Origin: Cylicocyclus nassatus
Taxonomy: Eukaryota; Nematoda; Chromadorea; Rhabditida; Strongylidae
Reading direction: 5' to 3'
Length of the DNA stretch: 64,000 bases
NCBI GenBank assembly: GCA_958299035.1
Contig: CATQJL010000001.1
Location: 75,041,594-75,105,593, forward strand
The notes beneath the pieces are model-generated. The model saw only the letters and a program-made list of their open reading frames with translations, had not been told where the DNA came from and did no database searches. The translations under genes and the position numbers were made by a program. Shown here piece by piece: positions 25,241 to 37,737 of the stretch (within the stretch, counting starts at the first letter, position 1; every line of letters begins with the position of its first letter).

Positions 25241-27648
25241 AAAGGGCGAAATCTGTGAGAAATGATGCATGCATCATATTTTCATCAAATATGCAGCATT
25301 ATAAATATTAAGGCTAAAGAAAGCGATATTTGAGGGTTTGGGCGGTGATCTACATCGCTTCTTTGTATTCCAAATCGCCCGTCCAATAGCGAAACTTTCT
25401 TCAAGGGAGGAGGGAGGCAAATAGTAATTTGCCACTGAAACGGTGTAGTGTTAACCACAACCTTCGCTAAAAGCTTTAGATGCCTTTTATTTCAGAAATC
25501 AGGAAAAAGGGCGCTACAAAAACGTCCTAGGAAATTCTTACAAGTCTAATTTAGTTTTTTGAGAATCTGAATTATAATTTCATACAGTTAGAATGAAAGT
25601 AAACAACTTGCGCAATTTTATAACTGTGTGCGCACATTTCTCCTTTTTCAGCAGGTTAGGCTGCTTTGAGTGCGCTTAGGTTTTTCGGCTTTTCAATTTC
25701 GAAAACGGAAAAACCAGAATGACGAAATTCAATACTAGATTAAGCGTCTATTTAAAACCCATTTTAGAGAAATGCGCTTCAAAGCCAGTTTGCAAAAGAG
25801 CCGTACATTTCTGCAGAAATAATTGTTATTCTATGTTAGCGTGCAATTTTGCGAAGTCTGCAAAGCAAGGCTGAACTATTTCTTGTTTTGTGCAGAAACA
25901 GACCCAATCTGATATACAAGGGACATAAATCTAGTCAAGTCTTGTGCGAACGTTACCATTGTGCAAGTCTTCTCTACAGCACTTCAGTCTTGTGCAAACC
26001 TCACCATTTTTTCTGTGAGTCTTCTCTAACAACAGGACATTCAAATTTTTTGAATGCTGTATAGTTCGAGTAATGCCTTGTAATATTGAATAATGTCGCT
26101 GAGCAGTCAATTTGGACTGTTAATAACGTAGTAGTTAGGGAATTTATCATTGTTGTAATATATGTATTTTGCAGAAAAAATGAATTGGGCCACTTATCGC
26201 AGAAGATACAATGTCTCGAATTTTTTTTACTCACGGGTACGAAACGTAAGAGCAGGACATGACCAAAGCATAAGCAAAAATTATAACTTCACGTGCCGTT
26301 ACGATTGTAAGTTTGAACAACAAATATCGTCAAATAGTGTGACAATGCTGATGAGTGTTCGTATCAGAATGAATCCTCACATCGACAAATGTGACAATTC
26401 AATGAGTGAAGATACTTTAGCTAATAAGCAAGCTGCGTAGATAGATAGTCAGTCATGCTGGGAAAAGGCCATCTTGTTGCCAAAATTGAATCAAGCTTAC
26501 AATTGGATGGAAACTTGTAAAACAAAGAGAACAGCATCAAGTGTTTCTCAGAATTATCGAAGATTCAAGAAGGCAATGTTTTTTCTCTTAAAGGCAGTAG
26601 GTCGGCAAAACTCGACAATTCAGGATTTCAACGCGGTGAGCTCCTTATCGCCCAAGTTTGAAAACAGTGCAATACCGGTTGCACTGCATGCCTTCCCTGC
26701 CGAGAAAATTGCTCTCAAACTTACAACGCGCAGACTAATCTTACACGCATCCGGACGATTAGCAAATTCCTTCTCACCATTGGAGGCTGCCCGCCGCAAT
26801 GCTGTGACCAATGGGTCCTGCAACGATTCAGCATCATCAGCCTTGCTCCACTCGTCCAATTCCAAAAAGAAGGGCATTGAAAAACGCTCGTTTTCGCCGT
26901 TTTCAAGCTCTCAAAAGTGCATTTTCGGAATCAGCGTATTAAATAACCCTAGGTAAGCGAAAATTTCACTAGGTTGAGATTTGCCGAGCCACTGCCTTTA
27001 AGTTCCCTGTAAGCATTTCTTCACGCAATAATGTTGTTCAATAAGCAGATAGAAGGCAACGAACTAGTACATCATTTTGCACCGCTGTTACTGTTGTTAA
27101 ACGTGCTTCTCCTCCGCAGATAAAACATAATGTGGTCTTTTTATTTTAAAAAATAAAATTTTTAATGTATTTATCACTATGTACAAGCTATTATGACAAA
27201 AATGAGTATTGCTCAAAACCCGTTTGTGAGTAAAAAAATAACGTCATAACGAAAATGTGTCTACACAAAGAAACTTCTCACAAAAAAGAATTCAACGAAC
27301 TGAACAGAATGAATAACAGCAAACTCATGAAGGAAATACGTTGAATTAACTTATGAAGATACTTGTCAAATCTCAGACGAGAAGAGAAGAAAAAGAGAAA
27401 GGGAAAGGATCGAGACAAGTTAATTAGAGACTTCACTAACGATACGGTGAAGCATTACACAATGCGACTTTGCATGAACCTAGGATTTGAAAGTACTGCA
27501 GTATATGGTGGACTCCTCAAAGCTACTGCAGTATATGGTGGACTCCTTAAAGCATCTCATAGGCCATTCGTATGAAAATAGCGTGAGGAAAAAGGAGAAA
27601 TTATGGGAAGACTAGTGAGTTGGTGCGCGTAATCGTGACACGCACAGC

Positions 27649-28688
27649 TTAAATTCGTGAGAATTCCCCAAAAGTGTCGAATAGGAGTTCGTCCTCTTCC
27701 ATTATGGTCGGCATAGGTTCAATTTGGGAGCATAGCGACGATGATAGTGATGTTCTGAAAATGAAGACATCAGTCAAACTCTTTTCATACCATATGTTCT
27801 TTTTTTAGATAAAGTCTTAAATGGGCTGCTTATCATGCCCTAGGAGAATGGTGCAAATCTAGTGATTTGCAAAAAGATGTTGGGGCCCCTGGAGTCGATA
27901 GACGTTCTTTCGGTTGCGGTGAGCACGCACAAAATTTGCACTAAAAATTTATCAAGATTTGCATCTCATGAATGTTACAACAAATGCAAGAGGAGTAACG
28001 GATAAGACCAGATAAGGTTTTGGAATGCAAAATGGTCATAAGTCCACCTCGCCATTTGAGATCATGTGAGTGTTTTCCACATTAATGTTGCAGTACTAGG
28101 GTTTGCATGTTGAATCTGCCTAAGTAAAATTTATGCATGTAATGTATCAGATGATAGGAGAAGGCACGTTTTGAAATGCACTGATCGTCATGTGGTCAGC
28201 GATTAGCATTTGTAATTGTGTATGAATCTCATTTTGTTTCATACAGAAATCAAAAAGAATCTGATTGGTCAAGTGATTAACCTATACATATTGGGTTAGA
28301 TAAGCAGATAATGCTTATTTAGTAAAAAAAAATTGTCGTATGCTCACCAGCGCCGGTTGTGAAGTCGTATTATTTTCTTATGATGTGCAGAAACTCGACG
28401 CAATGTTTTTCTGTGGTGGTTAGGATGATTGCGGTTATATTTTCTGTTCTTTCTACTTTTACTAGCAATTTAAATTCCTAGTGATAGAAAATCACATTTG
28501 AGTAGGTTCTTCTGACTGGTAGCTTGAACTTTTAATTAAAGCAGCCTCTTTGCATGGCAGCAAAGAATGCTCTTGATTGATTAGAAATGCCTTGAATAGC
28601 TATTAAAAATTGGATGCTCACCGCTGTCGCTGTTTTTTTCTCTCCTCACAGATTTGCGTCAAGCATGGTTTCGAGGAATGCACTTGAT
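27649..28688 (-). CDS. C-terminal exons of an unrecognised gene, paralog 2
   Basis: Two minus-strand exons are supported. The first runs 28688-28622 (67 nt), after a CCTTCAG acceptor and ending at a GTGAGC donor; it encodes a basic segment with KPCLTQICEERKKQRQ. The second runs 27754-27649 (106 nt), after TTCATTTTCAG, and encodes 34 residues with LCSQIEPMPTIMEEDE and a final EFSRI, then TAA. The phases match: two bases carried from exon one and one from exon two form CGA (Arg). A basic stretch followed by a Ser-rich, acidic tail would suit a cytoplasmic C-terminus, but that is inference. Paralogs are at 61745-62751 and 5105-5204. Upstream exons were not identified and no function is claimed. 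Confidence 0.55.
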
Positions 28689-29092
28689 CTGAAGGAAACA
28701 TATATTATATTACTACATCGAAAAGAAGATCATTGAAATATGTTCACAATTGCAAAATAACTCCACAGATTTTCTGCGGCTGTAAAAACAAATTTTTTCA
28801 GACTTGAGGAGCAGGAAAAATCTCGATATTAATCACATTTTTGGGTCTATTTTTGACAAAATCGTCACTACATTTGGTGGAAAATGCTGTTTATAGGCCT
28901 GAGCCAAGTGGCCAACTATTTTTATAACTCATTACGCCACAGCCTACCCGAATGTTTACATATAGCTATATAGGCTGGTGAGGAAAGGAGTGGCTCTTTC
29001 AGAGAAGATGAAAAACTCAGCTAAAAGCGCTTGTTTATGCATCTCAACGGGGTAAGTTTTCACGCTTGGTCAACGCTATACAATAGCGTAAA

Positions 29093-29290
29093 TCACTTCT
29101 TATTCACATAAGCGTTGGAATAGGGCGAGCCTCGTGGAGAAATTCGCACAGAGTTGCTATTTCCAGCCCCGCAAAACACCCGTGGACCAGAGAGTATACG
29201 GACAAATACAAACTTTCTAATAAAGATTTGGTTTGGGGCAAATGTAGTATTTGGGGCAAAAGTTTGAAACTGCACCTTATCAACATTCAA
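29093..29290 (-). CDS. Possible C-terminal exon conserved in both B blocks
   Basis: A minus-strand open frame ends SPYSNAYVNKK then TGA. The corresponding frame in block B copy 2 (63900 onward) ends SPYSNGYTNNK then TGA. Both differ at silent third positions (TCG/TCT, AAC/AAT, TAT/TAC), which suggests past selection on protein. It lies upstream of the paralog 2 exons on the same strand, so it could be the end of a neighbouring gene or an alternative 3' exon. The upstream exon edge is uncertain. Confidence 0.4.
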   Translation of the reverse strand: MNVDKVQFQTFAPNTTFAPNQIFIRKFVFVRILSGPRVFCGAGNSNSVRISPRGSPYSNAYVNKK

Positions 29291-29299
29291 GATTGAGTT

Positions 29300-30430
29300 T
29301 TGAACTCAAATGATGCAAGAATGATGATTGAAGATCCTTAGAAGTGGGGCTTGGAACAGTTTTGGTGTTTGTTAGGCAAGAATTGCACAAAGGTGACAAA
29401 TATGGAACAACCCGCTAAGGAGATAATTTTTTGTCCGAAGTTAATTCATAAATAGTTGTCATAGGTCATCATCATTCTACAGATCACATTGACTAGCTTC
29501 AGTCAAGGTCACTAACTTATTTGAAGAAGACGTTTCGAACAACAGACCACGTAATAATTCGCGCACAAATCAACTAATTGGAATTTATGCGAACAGTAGT
29601 TTAAGCATAAACAGACATGTTGCTTATACTAACTAGTATGAGAAACATTTCACGTCACAAATCGCTGAAGTTCTAAAATTGACCTCGAATAAAAGTAAAA
29701 GAAACCACTTGATCAAAAGTTGGAACCTTTTAAGATACAGAAAGTGAGAGAAAACACAGATCAACACTGAAAGAGAGAGGTAAGAGAAAAGTTCTAAATA
29801 TTGTAATGTAAGAGATCTTGCTAGTAGAAATGAGAGCATGGTTGAGAAAAGTATGGGTAGAACTGATTCAACACACATTTCAAATCATAGAGTTAGGTTC
29901 CTAGAAGTATGTACTCGTAAAGTCTGAGTTAAAATCAACTTACTTCCTTTGCCGACAAGCTTCATCAGTTTAACGAAGAACTTTCTTCTCTTCACTGACA
30001 TTGTAACTGTTTGAATACAGTAGTTGAATGAAGACAAGCGAACGTTCGGTACGCTACAGCTGCGACGATTTATTCACTGAAAACGGATGAGACACCCTCT
30101 GAAGGCGGAGCCGTGGCAGGAAATGGCCCCGCCCCTGAAGGCGGCGGCTATCTCTGCGATGGAAGCAGTAAAATATACACAACAAAGAATGCAAGAAATA
30201 GTGTCATAATGATAAGATAACGAATCGTTTAATGACTATCTATCGGACAGAGATTCATGTTGGGAAAACATTGCTTCAGCCATGTTCTAAACGCAGTAAG
30301 GTCCCAGCCTGAAAAATTGACTGAAATTTTCAAAATATACCAGTATTTCGTGCAGAGGGTCAACTACAAAGTGACATCAGTAAATAAGGAAAAAATGCCA
30401 GTTTGAGTTAACAATTGAAGGTGAATTGTT
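29300..30430. other. No recognisable gene
   Basis: No supportable gene. A short GC-rich patch at 30095-30150 holds two GAAGGCGG units. Confidence 0.35.
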
Positions 30431-30431
30431 T

Positions 30432-30790
30432 ATCATTAGACGCGTCTTCAAGCGCTAATTTCAAATCTGCTTTTTTTAAACACAACTCTTCGAAAAAAGT
30501 TACGAGTGTTTAGAAGTCCAAATTTATCAAGCTTCAGCTGACACAAAATCAACGAAAAGCTCTATAAAAAACCTATGCGGACCAGTTGCAGTCAAGCTAC
30601 TTGACAAAATTGTTTACCCACTTTTAGATAATTTAGTGCAGCTTTTCTTTGATTTTCTGTCCCTTAATGCTCAACAAATTTAGACTTTCAGACACTCACC
30701 ATTTCTTTCGGAAACTTGCTCTTCAAAAAAAGGAAAGCATGGAATCAGCATTTGAAGACGCGTCTATTTACGATTCGTTTCAAAATAAAA
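30432..30790. mobile_element. Foldback MITE
   Basis: AGACGCGTCTTCAA at 30439 is mirrored by TTGAAGACGCGTCT near 30752. Inside, GACACAAAATCAACGAAAAG is mirrored by an inverted close copy near 30640. The arms together span about 300 bases. Non-coding; class undetermined. Confidence 0.55.
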
Positions 30791-31189
30791 TTTAGAACGA
30801 TGCCTCAAGTTGGAAACCTCCCTTCCTAGCAGCATAGAAAGACTAGAAATTACACCCCGGAACATACAACCTAATTATTTAAAACGAAAACATTGGTGTT
30901 CAAGAAATGATTGATTTCTTTATTTGAATGTACTTTGTGAACAAAAGGCTGACAGCAGCTTTATAATTGCTAGTTGTGTGCTTTATTGTCAAGGTTCGCA
31001 CTTTAATTCACAGGTAAAAGTGTTACACAAAGTGGCAAAAAGAGAAAAAAGCATAGCAGCAGTTGATGAATCTAAGTAACATCGCTGCATCTTACGTTTT
31101 CATCAAACAATCAATTATTAACTGTTCGTTTATGAAAGTGCTAGAGATGGTAAGAAACGATGATGACAAGTTGAAATGACAGATTTTTT

Positions 31190-31640
31190 TTTGAAGATTA
31201 CTGACATTAAATGCAGCGTCCAGGCAAATACGGACATATGGTGATCTCACGTGGATAGTAATTTTAGGGCCCTAACTAAGCCGCTGAAACCGCAGCTCAG
31301 GTAGTGCTCTAACGGCTGAGATATTCCCTTAAAACTGGACCCCAGGACCGTAATTCGCATGGATTCATGGCGCAACCCATGAGTTTCACATGGTCTTCGT
31401 CAGAACTGTTGAGTTATGCGATGAGTTCATGCGAAATACGATCCTGGAGTCCAGTTTCGAGGGGGATATCTCAGCCGTTTGAGCATTACCTGAGCTGCGG
31501 TTGAGCAGTGGCTTAGTTAGGGCCTTAAAATTACTATCCACGTGAGATCCCCATAGGTCCAGATTTGCATGGACGCTGCCTTTGAGACTATAAAAATCCT
31601 TTTTTGAAGTTACTGTTATTAATGATTCAATAATTTCACG
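31190..31640. mobile_element. Foldback MITE with E-box arms
   Basis: About 170-base inverted arms. TCACGTGGATAGTAATTTTA at 31249 and its complement TAAAATTACTATCCACGTGA near 31525 are perfect mirrors, as are the GCTGAGATAT and GCAGCGTCCA strings. A central loop lies at about 31370-31400. Each arm holds CACGTG. The minus-strand open frame at 31386-31643 is an accident of the repeat. Confidence 0.65.
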
Positions 31641-32589
31641 CATCTTTGATTGCGACTGAAATTACGTAATTATAGTAGAGCTGATGAGGTTTCTGTAGCC
31701 CTTTAGAACAGTCTTTGTACCCTGAAAGAAGATGGGTTCGTTGCGCGTTTCTACATTATGTTGTAGCTATAAAGTGAAACAACTGTAACAGGTAGCAATA
31801 AGATAGAAACTTTGTCTGTATCCAGACTTATAAAGATAACCTTAGCGTCAAACGAAAAACAAGCTTTTCACCAACAATTTTGAGAATTTTAAAAGCACCA
31901 GTATGACCTGTGGTGACATCATGATTTGATCAATTGTTGTGTTCCATACCATACAAAAATGACTCACTCTTTCCCAAATGAATTACCAACGATATTTAGT
32001 CAAAGAAAGCTTGGGAAGGAAGGGGGTGAGGGGGAGGGGGGGTTGGGAAGATGAGCAGCTCACAGGCAAGTCGACAAGACCACAATTTGCGTTCAGCTTG
32101 ACTTCTTCGTTTCTATCTCACGTTGGTTAATAATGGCATCTCACGCAACCTCAATCAATTCCATTGCTCATGCAGTGTCTGATTGGGTTCCGAGCTTGAT
32201 AACTCAACTTCTCTGTTTCTTCAACTCAAATCTATAGTCATTCTCATGACACTCAAATCGATAGATCTTTGCTGCCTTTCTTCATGACATAAGATATTAA
32301 ATCGCTTTACAAGCATTTTTACATTTGTCGCGAGATCGACGTTGGATTCTCAACCCAATAAATATATATGACCAAAATTTTTTTTATCTTGTTTGATAGC
32401 ATCTGCACTAATTAATGCCGATGTAAACCTTATCTGATTTCGGTCTAACATAGCAAACATTGTTTGCAAGATGAGGTTTTTTCAAACATTTTTGTAAGCC
32501 CATAGTACTTTAACTGTAACAAATTTCAAAAATGTGCACGTTGAGGAATTCTAAGGCATGACATGACACATGTGATGAAAACAATAAGC

Positions 32590-33650
32590 CTTATCAGCGG
32601 CATGGAAAGAAGCAGCACGTGCGACATAAAAATGGATTATGACGAAATACTGTAACGAATGAAATGGGGGTGGTACAGGAGGAACCAAAGGGCTGCCGCC
32701 TATATCCGCAGGAGATAATTAAGAGCGCGAGCGTTGTGGAGAATATTTTGGCAGGGATCCAAGAAAACTCGGCAAGGACATCCTTTAGGAAGAAATCTTC
32801 ATAACTTCGACTGGAGATGACTTTGAAAAATTTAAAAAACATATTTGTAATCAAAATTGGAAGGTGCGTTCACTGGGCCTAAAAGTAAATGAAAATTTGG
32901 AATTGAAGTGGTAACAAAAGTCAACTACCTTATAGAAACTTTTTGTTTTGAATTTTGAAGTTTCAAGTTGTTGAAATCCGGGGTTTCCATTCAAAATTCT
33001 TTTTCGAGATAAAAAATTGTTTTACCTTTTGATTCAATGAAAAGCAATTAAAATGCCATAAGAACACATCTGGAGGTTTGTGTCAAAATGCAATATGCAG
33101 TTTGTCTCATAGCTTTAAAAACATTCTAATTTTAAATTTTGACATTAGAGACTCCATAATTTGCCATTGAAACTAGGTCGGTAATCCTTTAGGTCGTACA
33201 CAGTAGCAAAAGTTCATCACATGCAACTTAGTTAACATTATTTCCTTATTACCATTTCATGCTTGCCACCTCGTATCCAGAAATTTCACTAAAATTCAGT
33301 TGGAATTTTCACCCAACACTTAACTTGAAATTTCAGTTTAGAATGGTGAATTTTGAAGGCACAGTTTTTGTTAAAAATAGTTGCGAGAGTTGTTCAACTA
33401 TCCGGTAAGCGTATTATTGAAAAATGCGCATTTCATTACTGATTCCAAATCTGTCCTTCGTATCCTTGAAACTTGATTCCAAGGAGAGTTATAAGGGTTT
33501 ATTTTTAATGGATGTCCTGGCCAAGTTTTCCTGGATCCTTGCCAAAATTTGCTCCACAGCGCTCGCCCTCCTAATTATCTCCTACGGCTACAGGCGGCAG
33601 CCCTTTGGTTCCTCCTGCACCGCATCCGAATGAAATTACGGAACTAGTAT
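32590..33650. mobile_element. Foldback element, ~1 kb
   Basis: Inverse arms at about 32640-32860 and 33425-33640. GGAACCAAAGGGCTGCCGCC on the left matches GGCGGCAGCCCTTTGGTTCC on the right, and GGCAGGGATCCAAG/CTTGGATCC-like segments also mirror. The ORFs in the two arms read the same peptide on opposite strands (FSWI.AKI.STTLALLIIS type). The arms are diverged but still alignable. This peptide could be a relic of a coding sequence, or simply repeat-derived. Confidence 0.55.
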
Positions 33651-34189
33651 TCAACATTAGAAGAACATTTCAAAATGCCGACGTAATTTGAAAATAAACA
33701 ACAGCAAATATGGACCACGATCATAACTTAGGATTAAGGTACATCCGCCCTCTCAGCAAGCTAAGCAGGGAATGTTCAGAACTTAACTCAGCCATACCAG
33801 ACATGCTGTATATCATCGGACTCGTATTGAAATGCTGATCACAAATACATGTTTATTATCTGCCAAGTTACTAAGGAGTAATTATAAGCGTTTGAATGTG
33901 TGATTTGTCAAGTGTTCTGTGGCGCATGTTCCACGAAATAGGTTTCAAAAACACTTATTTAGGTTTTCGATGAATGTGGTTTTCCCTTTTAATCAAAATA
34001 ACCATAGCCACTGTAAAGCCGCGCCATCACGCTACCTTCCAAGGAAATATATTCGTCGAAACTTGAAGAGTTTTTCATATTTCAACGCTCATAACTGCTC
34101 GTTAGTCGCTTGGCAGATAAAAAACATATATTTGGATTCGGCGCTTCGAGGCCAAGTCCGATGATATACGCTTGTCTGGAATGGCTGGG

Positions 34190-34830
34190 TTAAGTCCTGA
34201 CCATTTCCTCGTAAGATGTCTCACAAGGGAACAATCCCAAGTTAAGGTGAAGAATTGGATTGAACCGCACATCATCAGATCTGCGATGCCGTTCTCCGCA
34301 AAGAGTTATGAGCGGTTGAAAATGTGAAGTCAATGGGGTTTCAATGCATAATATGCTTCAAAATCAACTTGGGAGTGTGTGACTAGCATCACATTGAGTG
34401 TACGGATTTCAAGAAATGCTAACATTTAAAAGAAACAATAAGTGTTTTCGAAGAACTAAGAAGCAACCAAAGTTCTTTGGTAAAAGCTATGTGCAATGAA
34501 AAGTCAAATTTGGCAAGTATACAGCGCCATACCTCGAAAATTAGTCGTCCAAAAAATGTGTATTTGTGTTTCTTTTGAATGTGAGCGTTCCTTGAAATTA
34601 GTGCACTCAGTATCATGCTAATCAACACTCCCAAGTTGGATTTTGAAGCACATTATGCATTGAAACCCTGTTGACTTCACATTTCCAACTGCTCATAACT
34701 TTTTGCAGAGAACGGCATCACAAATATAAAAGGTAGATTTGTAATCAGCATCAAGACGCATCTGATGATATGCGAATCATTCCAATTCGCCACCTTAAGT
34801 TGGGATCGTTTCCTTGTCAGAAAACAAAAT
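34190..34830. mobile_element. Foldback MITE
   Basis: Arms of about 200 bases: CCCAAGTTAAGGTG.AGAATTGG (34230) mirrors CCAATTCGCCACCTTAAGTTGGG (about 34780), and GGTTTCAATGCATAATATGC mirrors GCA.ATTATGCATTGAAACC. The central part is unique. No coding potential. Confidence 0.6.
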
Positions 34831-35060
34831 CCCTGATTGACATTTTCATCTCATTCTTCAAGTTGGCGGTTGTAAGAAGTTTTGCTTTTAAGTTTCGATC
34901 AAAAATTTTTCGGTACCGTGGAGCTCAAGAATACTTCGCGAGTTATAAGTTCTCATTACATAAAGCGTATTTACAGGAAATCCCAGAGAACCCGAAGCGA
35001 CTCTGAACAAAGATGTTGCGCCTGATAAAGTCCACTGCGGCAGAACTTTTCTCAGCGGTT

Positions 35061-35298
35061 CTCAGACAATCGAAGGGATACCTCCGGCGGGCATATGGCG
35101 CGAGTCTGCCACTTCGCGCTCCAGCCCTGCCATTTCACGCATTTTTGTGCTCCGGAGGTGCGCCACTTTTGGGAAAGCGCCGGAGCACAAAAATGCGTGA
35201 AATGGCAGGGCTCCGGAGCGCGAAGTGGCAATCCTCCGCTGGGTAAAGCCCGCGACCCTGCCACTTCTGCTCCGGAGGTATCCCGTCGACTGTCTGAG
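35061..35298. mobile_element. GC-rich hairpin TIR element
   Basis: Ends CTCAGACAATCGAAGGGAT and, reverse complement of the right end, CTCAGACAGTCGACGGGAT. The interior is a long near-perfect hairpin: TGCCATTTCACGCATTTTTG with its inverse about 55 bases away, both bordered by CTCCGGAG-like sequence. It is much more GC-rich than its surroundings. The opposite-strand open frames are mirror artefacts. No clean target duplication. Confidence 0.65.
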
Positions 35299-35299
35299 C

Positions 35300-36100
35300 T
35301 TGTGACAATGTACAGCGCAATTTGTAAAAAATCGCGCTGTCATAGCTGCAGAACCACATGGATCGCATGGAGTGCGAAAAAACGTGCAAGTAATGTGACC
35401 TTTAGCCTGGGCTGAGCCGCTCAATGGGCGATCTGTTGCCAAAGAATGTATGAAAGCACTGTGACGTCCTTCAGTGCTATTAAAAAGTCATGTGTCGGGA
35501 TATTGTACGGTTAGCAATATATTACTATATCATGTTTATTTGATTGGCAGCGTCACAATAAACACATAAACAGCTGTGGTGACAAGTGACGGCGTCAAAA
35601 AATGACAAATAATATAACGCCACATGGCACAAGATAAAGTGGAGAACAAACTAACTCTATTCTCTGGATGCAGAGCTCCTGCCTTTGGGTTTAAAAGAAA
35701 AAAGCTACTGTTCATGTTGCTTGCGAGAAGCCATGGTTGACAAAAGAGAAGCAATTTTAGAAACTTTGCTCTAATATGGAAAATAACGAAGAAGTAAAAA
35801 CAAGCTCAAATTTTTCAAAACGACATTTAAAAAATTCAAAATGCATATCGTTACCCTTAGGCAAGGGACATACCTCACGCGATTTCTGTCGCCACGCGAT
35901 CTGGCAATTTGCCAGATGTCTTCAAATTCAATACTGGTAGACCCCAAATGCATAGCATTTATAGCTTTCGTAGGTTGATAAAATGCCCCACCTTCCGTAC
36001 ATTCAGAAACCCCGTACGATGAGTTATGAACATTTGGAGTATTGCCAAATCGCGTGGCGACTGAAATCGCTTGAGGTATGTCCGAGGCCTTACACTTGTT
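35300..36100. other. No recognisable gene
   Basis: Nothing supportable. CGCGTGGCGA with GATTTC..GCCACGCGAT-like segments at 35880-36070 suggests another weak inverted repeat. Confidence 0.3.
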
Positions 36101-36739
36101 TAATATGCGCTCGCTTGTGATACGTAACTACGCAGAAAATCGGGAAGAGCTTTATGTAAACATCAATTTCTTCTTTCAATCTTCCTCCTGATGATCTTTC
36201 AACTTGAAACATGTTGTCAACATTGTCCGCAATGTAAACAGTCAAAAAAATTCAGTTTACTCATAAAAACATGTGGTACAAAGATTTGATAAGCTGATTA
36301 TGAAAACTGGAACAATCTCTCTGCCAGCAGTAACTTTTTGCCCTATTATGCGATATATCTGTACGACCAAAGAATGGAATTTGGAATTTGTTTGTGCAGA
36401 AGGGATCAGCGTTGCCTCGTGCATTCTAATGCGACCAACTGGATAAAAATTCTGATGTCATGGCTAGAATATTTGCATGCATTTGCATACGGAATAACAC
36501 ACAAAATCATAGAAAAGAGGAGTTGCGCAAGATCATCCTTGAGTTGCTTTAACTTTGAGTTGCTTTTGCTAGAAAAGGATCTGCACTCGATGGTCTTTAT
36601 CCTACCGAGAATCTTTGATCTGGATTAAAAAGACATCAGAAGCATTAAACACTCAAGCATCAATATTTCATGAACTATATATGTGGTAAGCGTACGCTTA
36701 ATATTAGTGGCGGCTAAAGCTTTCATACCTTATCCAGGT

Positions 36740-37495
36740 ACCGATAAACACTTTTACCAGTTCCAAATGTATGTAAATTCCTTTCTTGCCAACTGCTTCG
36801 TTTTCCCAGCAGAATTAGGGCACCATTCAATAGAGCAAAGCAAGCTTTACAAAATTATCACCAAAGATCTGCCTAAATCGTAAAATTTCCAAAAATCAGA
36901 ATTTTTCAAGTAGCCTGAGAATCGGATCTTCTTCCAAAAAGTTTTTACGGACCTCCCAGGTGGTCCTTCTGCAGTAAGAGTAGTGCCCAAAAATGTTTAG
37001 TGGATTTTTTTGGGGTTAAGATTGAGACAAAATGGTCCGAAAATGAATGTCACTTTTCGAATTTGTTATGTTAAACTTGTGATTTCTTAACCACCACGGC
37101 GATACAGAGGTAGAATACTAATGGTTATATTCACTAACGCTTGTAGTATACTATGACATATATTGGAGGGTGGGGGCGAAGTTTCGCCATTTTGGACTAT
37201 TTTTCTCGCTTTCAATGCATGGAAAAATCCAGTAAAGGCTTATTTGATTACTACTACATATGTGCTAATGTATAATGACCAAGTTTGTGGTCCGTGGGAT
37301 TTTTCTCGCACAGTTTAATTTCTAGGTTTTCCCCTTGGCCCCCTATTTCACCTGAACGAGGGGACGGTTTAGGTGGATCTTTGGAGGTCGTTTTGTAGAG
37401 TTTGCCTCGTTCTATCGAATAATATCCCAGGTTAGCTAAGGAGACAAAACAGTTCGATTTATTTAGAAAAGAAGTTTACTTTCAAAACAGCCTAA
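36740..37495. mobile_element. Mariner-like long-TIR MITE, degraded
   Basis: The right end CAGCCTAATA at 37490 and inverse arms resemble the intact element at 43164-43955: CACCATTC.ATAGAGC.AAGCAAG on the left (36821) and CTCGTTCTATCGAATA on the right (about 37408). The left tip is no longer readable. Confidence 0.5.
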
Positions 37496-37737
37496 TATAG
37501 TAGGTCTGGGCGCTCAATGGGCATGCAGTCGCAGACGATCAAAATTGAGTCCTACAGCATTCCCGTCTTTACTGTTTCCTCAATCCGAGTCAAAAACTTA
37601 AGAGTTTTGAAAGGAATGGAGACGCTTTCTCAGCAATGCCTCCGCGTTACAACAAAGTAATTCCTTGTGGAATATATAAGACATGATGAATGCGCCGTCC
37701 AGACGCAGCTAGAGTAGGCGAATTTATGAATCATTCA

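Larger units (their letters stand above)
25240..29300. repeat. Duplicated block B, copy 1
   Basis: Collinear with 59030-64000. Shared landmarks in order: GCATCATATTTTC (25270/59050), CTGCAAAGCAAGGCTGAA (25858/59438), ATGTCTCGA (26210/59719), GACGATGATAGTGATGTTCTG (27737/61834), CAAGCATGGTTTCGAGGAATG (28660/62727) and TGGTCAACG (29067/63875). The second copy is longer because a mariner-like MITE and a Helitron have landed in it. At 27490-27550 this copy carries a tandem doubling of an about 30-base unit (ACTGCAGTATATGGTGGACT) that is single in copy 2. Confidence 0.7.

Noticed and set aside
26474..26956. 160-codon plus-strand open frame
   Set aside because: Falls in a segment absent from block B copy 2, with overlapping minus-strand frames and resemblance to the repeat near 13.3 and 14.7 kb (TTTTCGCCGTTTTCAAGCTC type). 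More likely repeat-derived.
28348..28440. Additional exon of paralog 2 ending at a GTGAGC donor
   Set aside because: Joining it to the last exon creates TGA at the junction, whereas skipping it gives a consistent Arg codon. Copy 2 also lacks the donor.
33717..33840. 5S rRNA-like sequence (AGCAAGCTAAGCAGGG)
   Set aside because: Only a short superficial resemblance to the 5S core; flanking positions do not fit.
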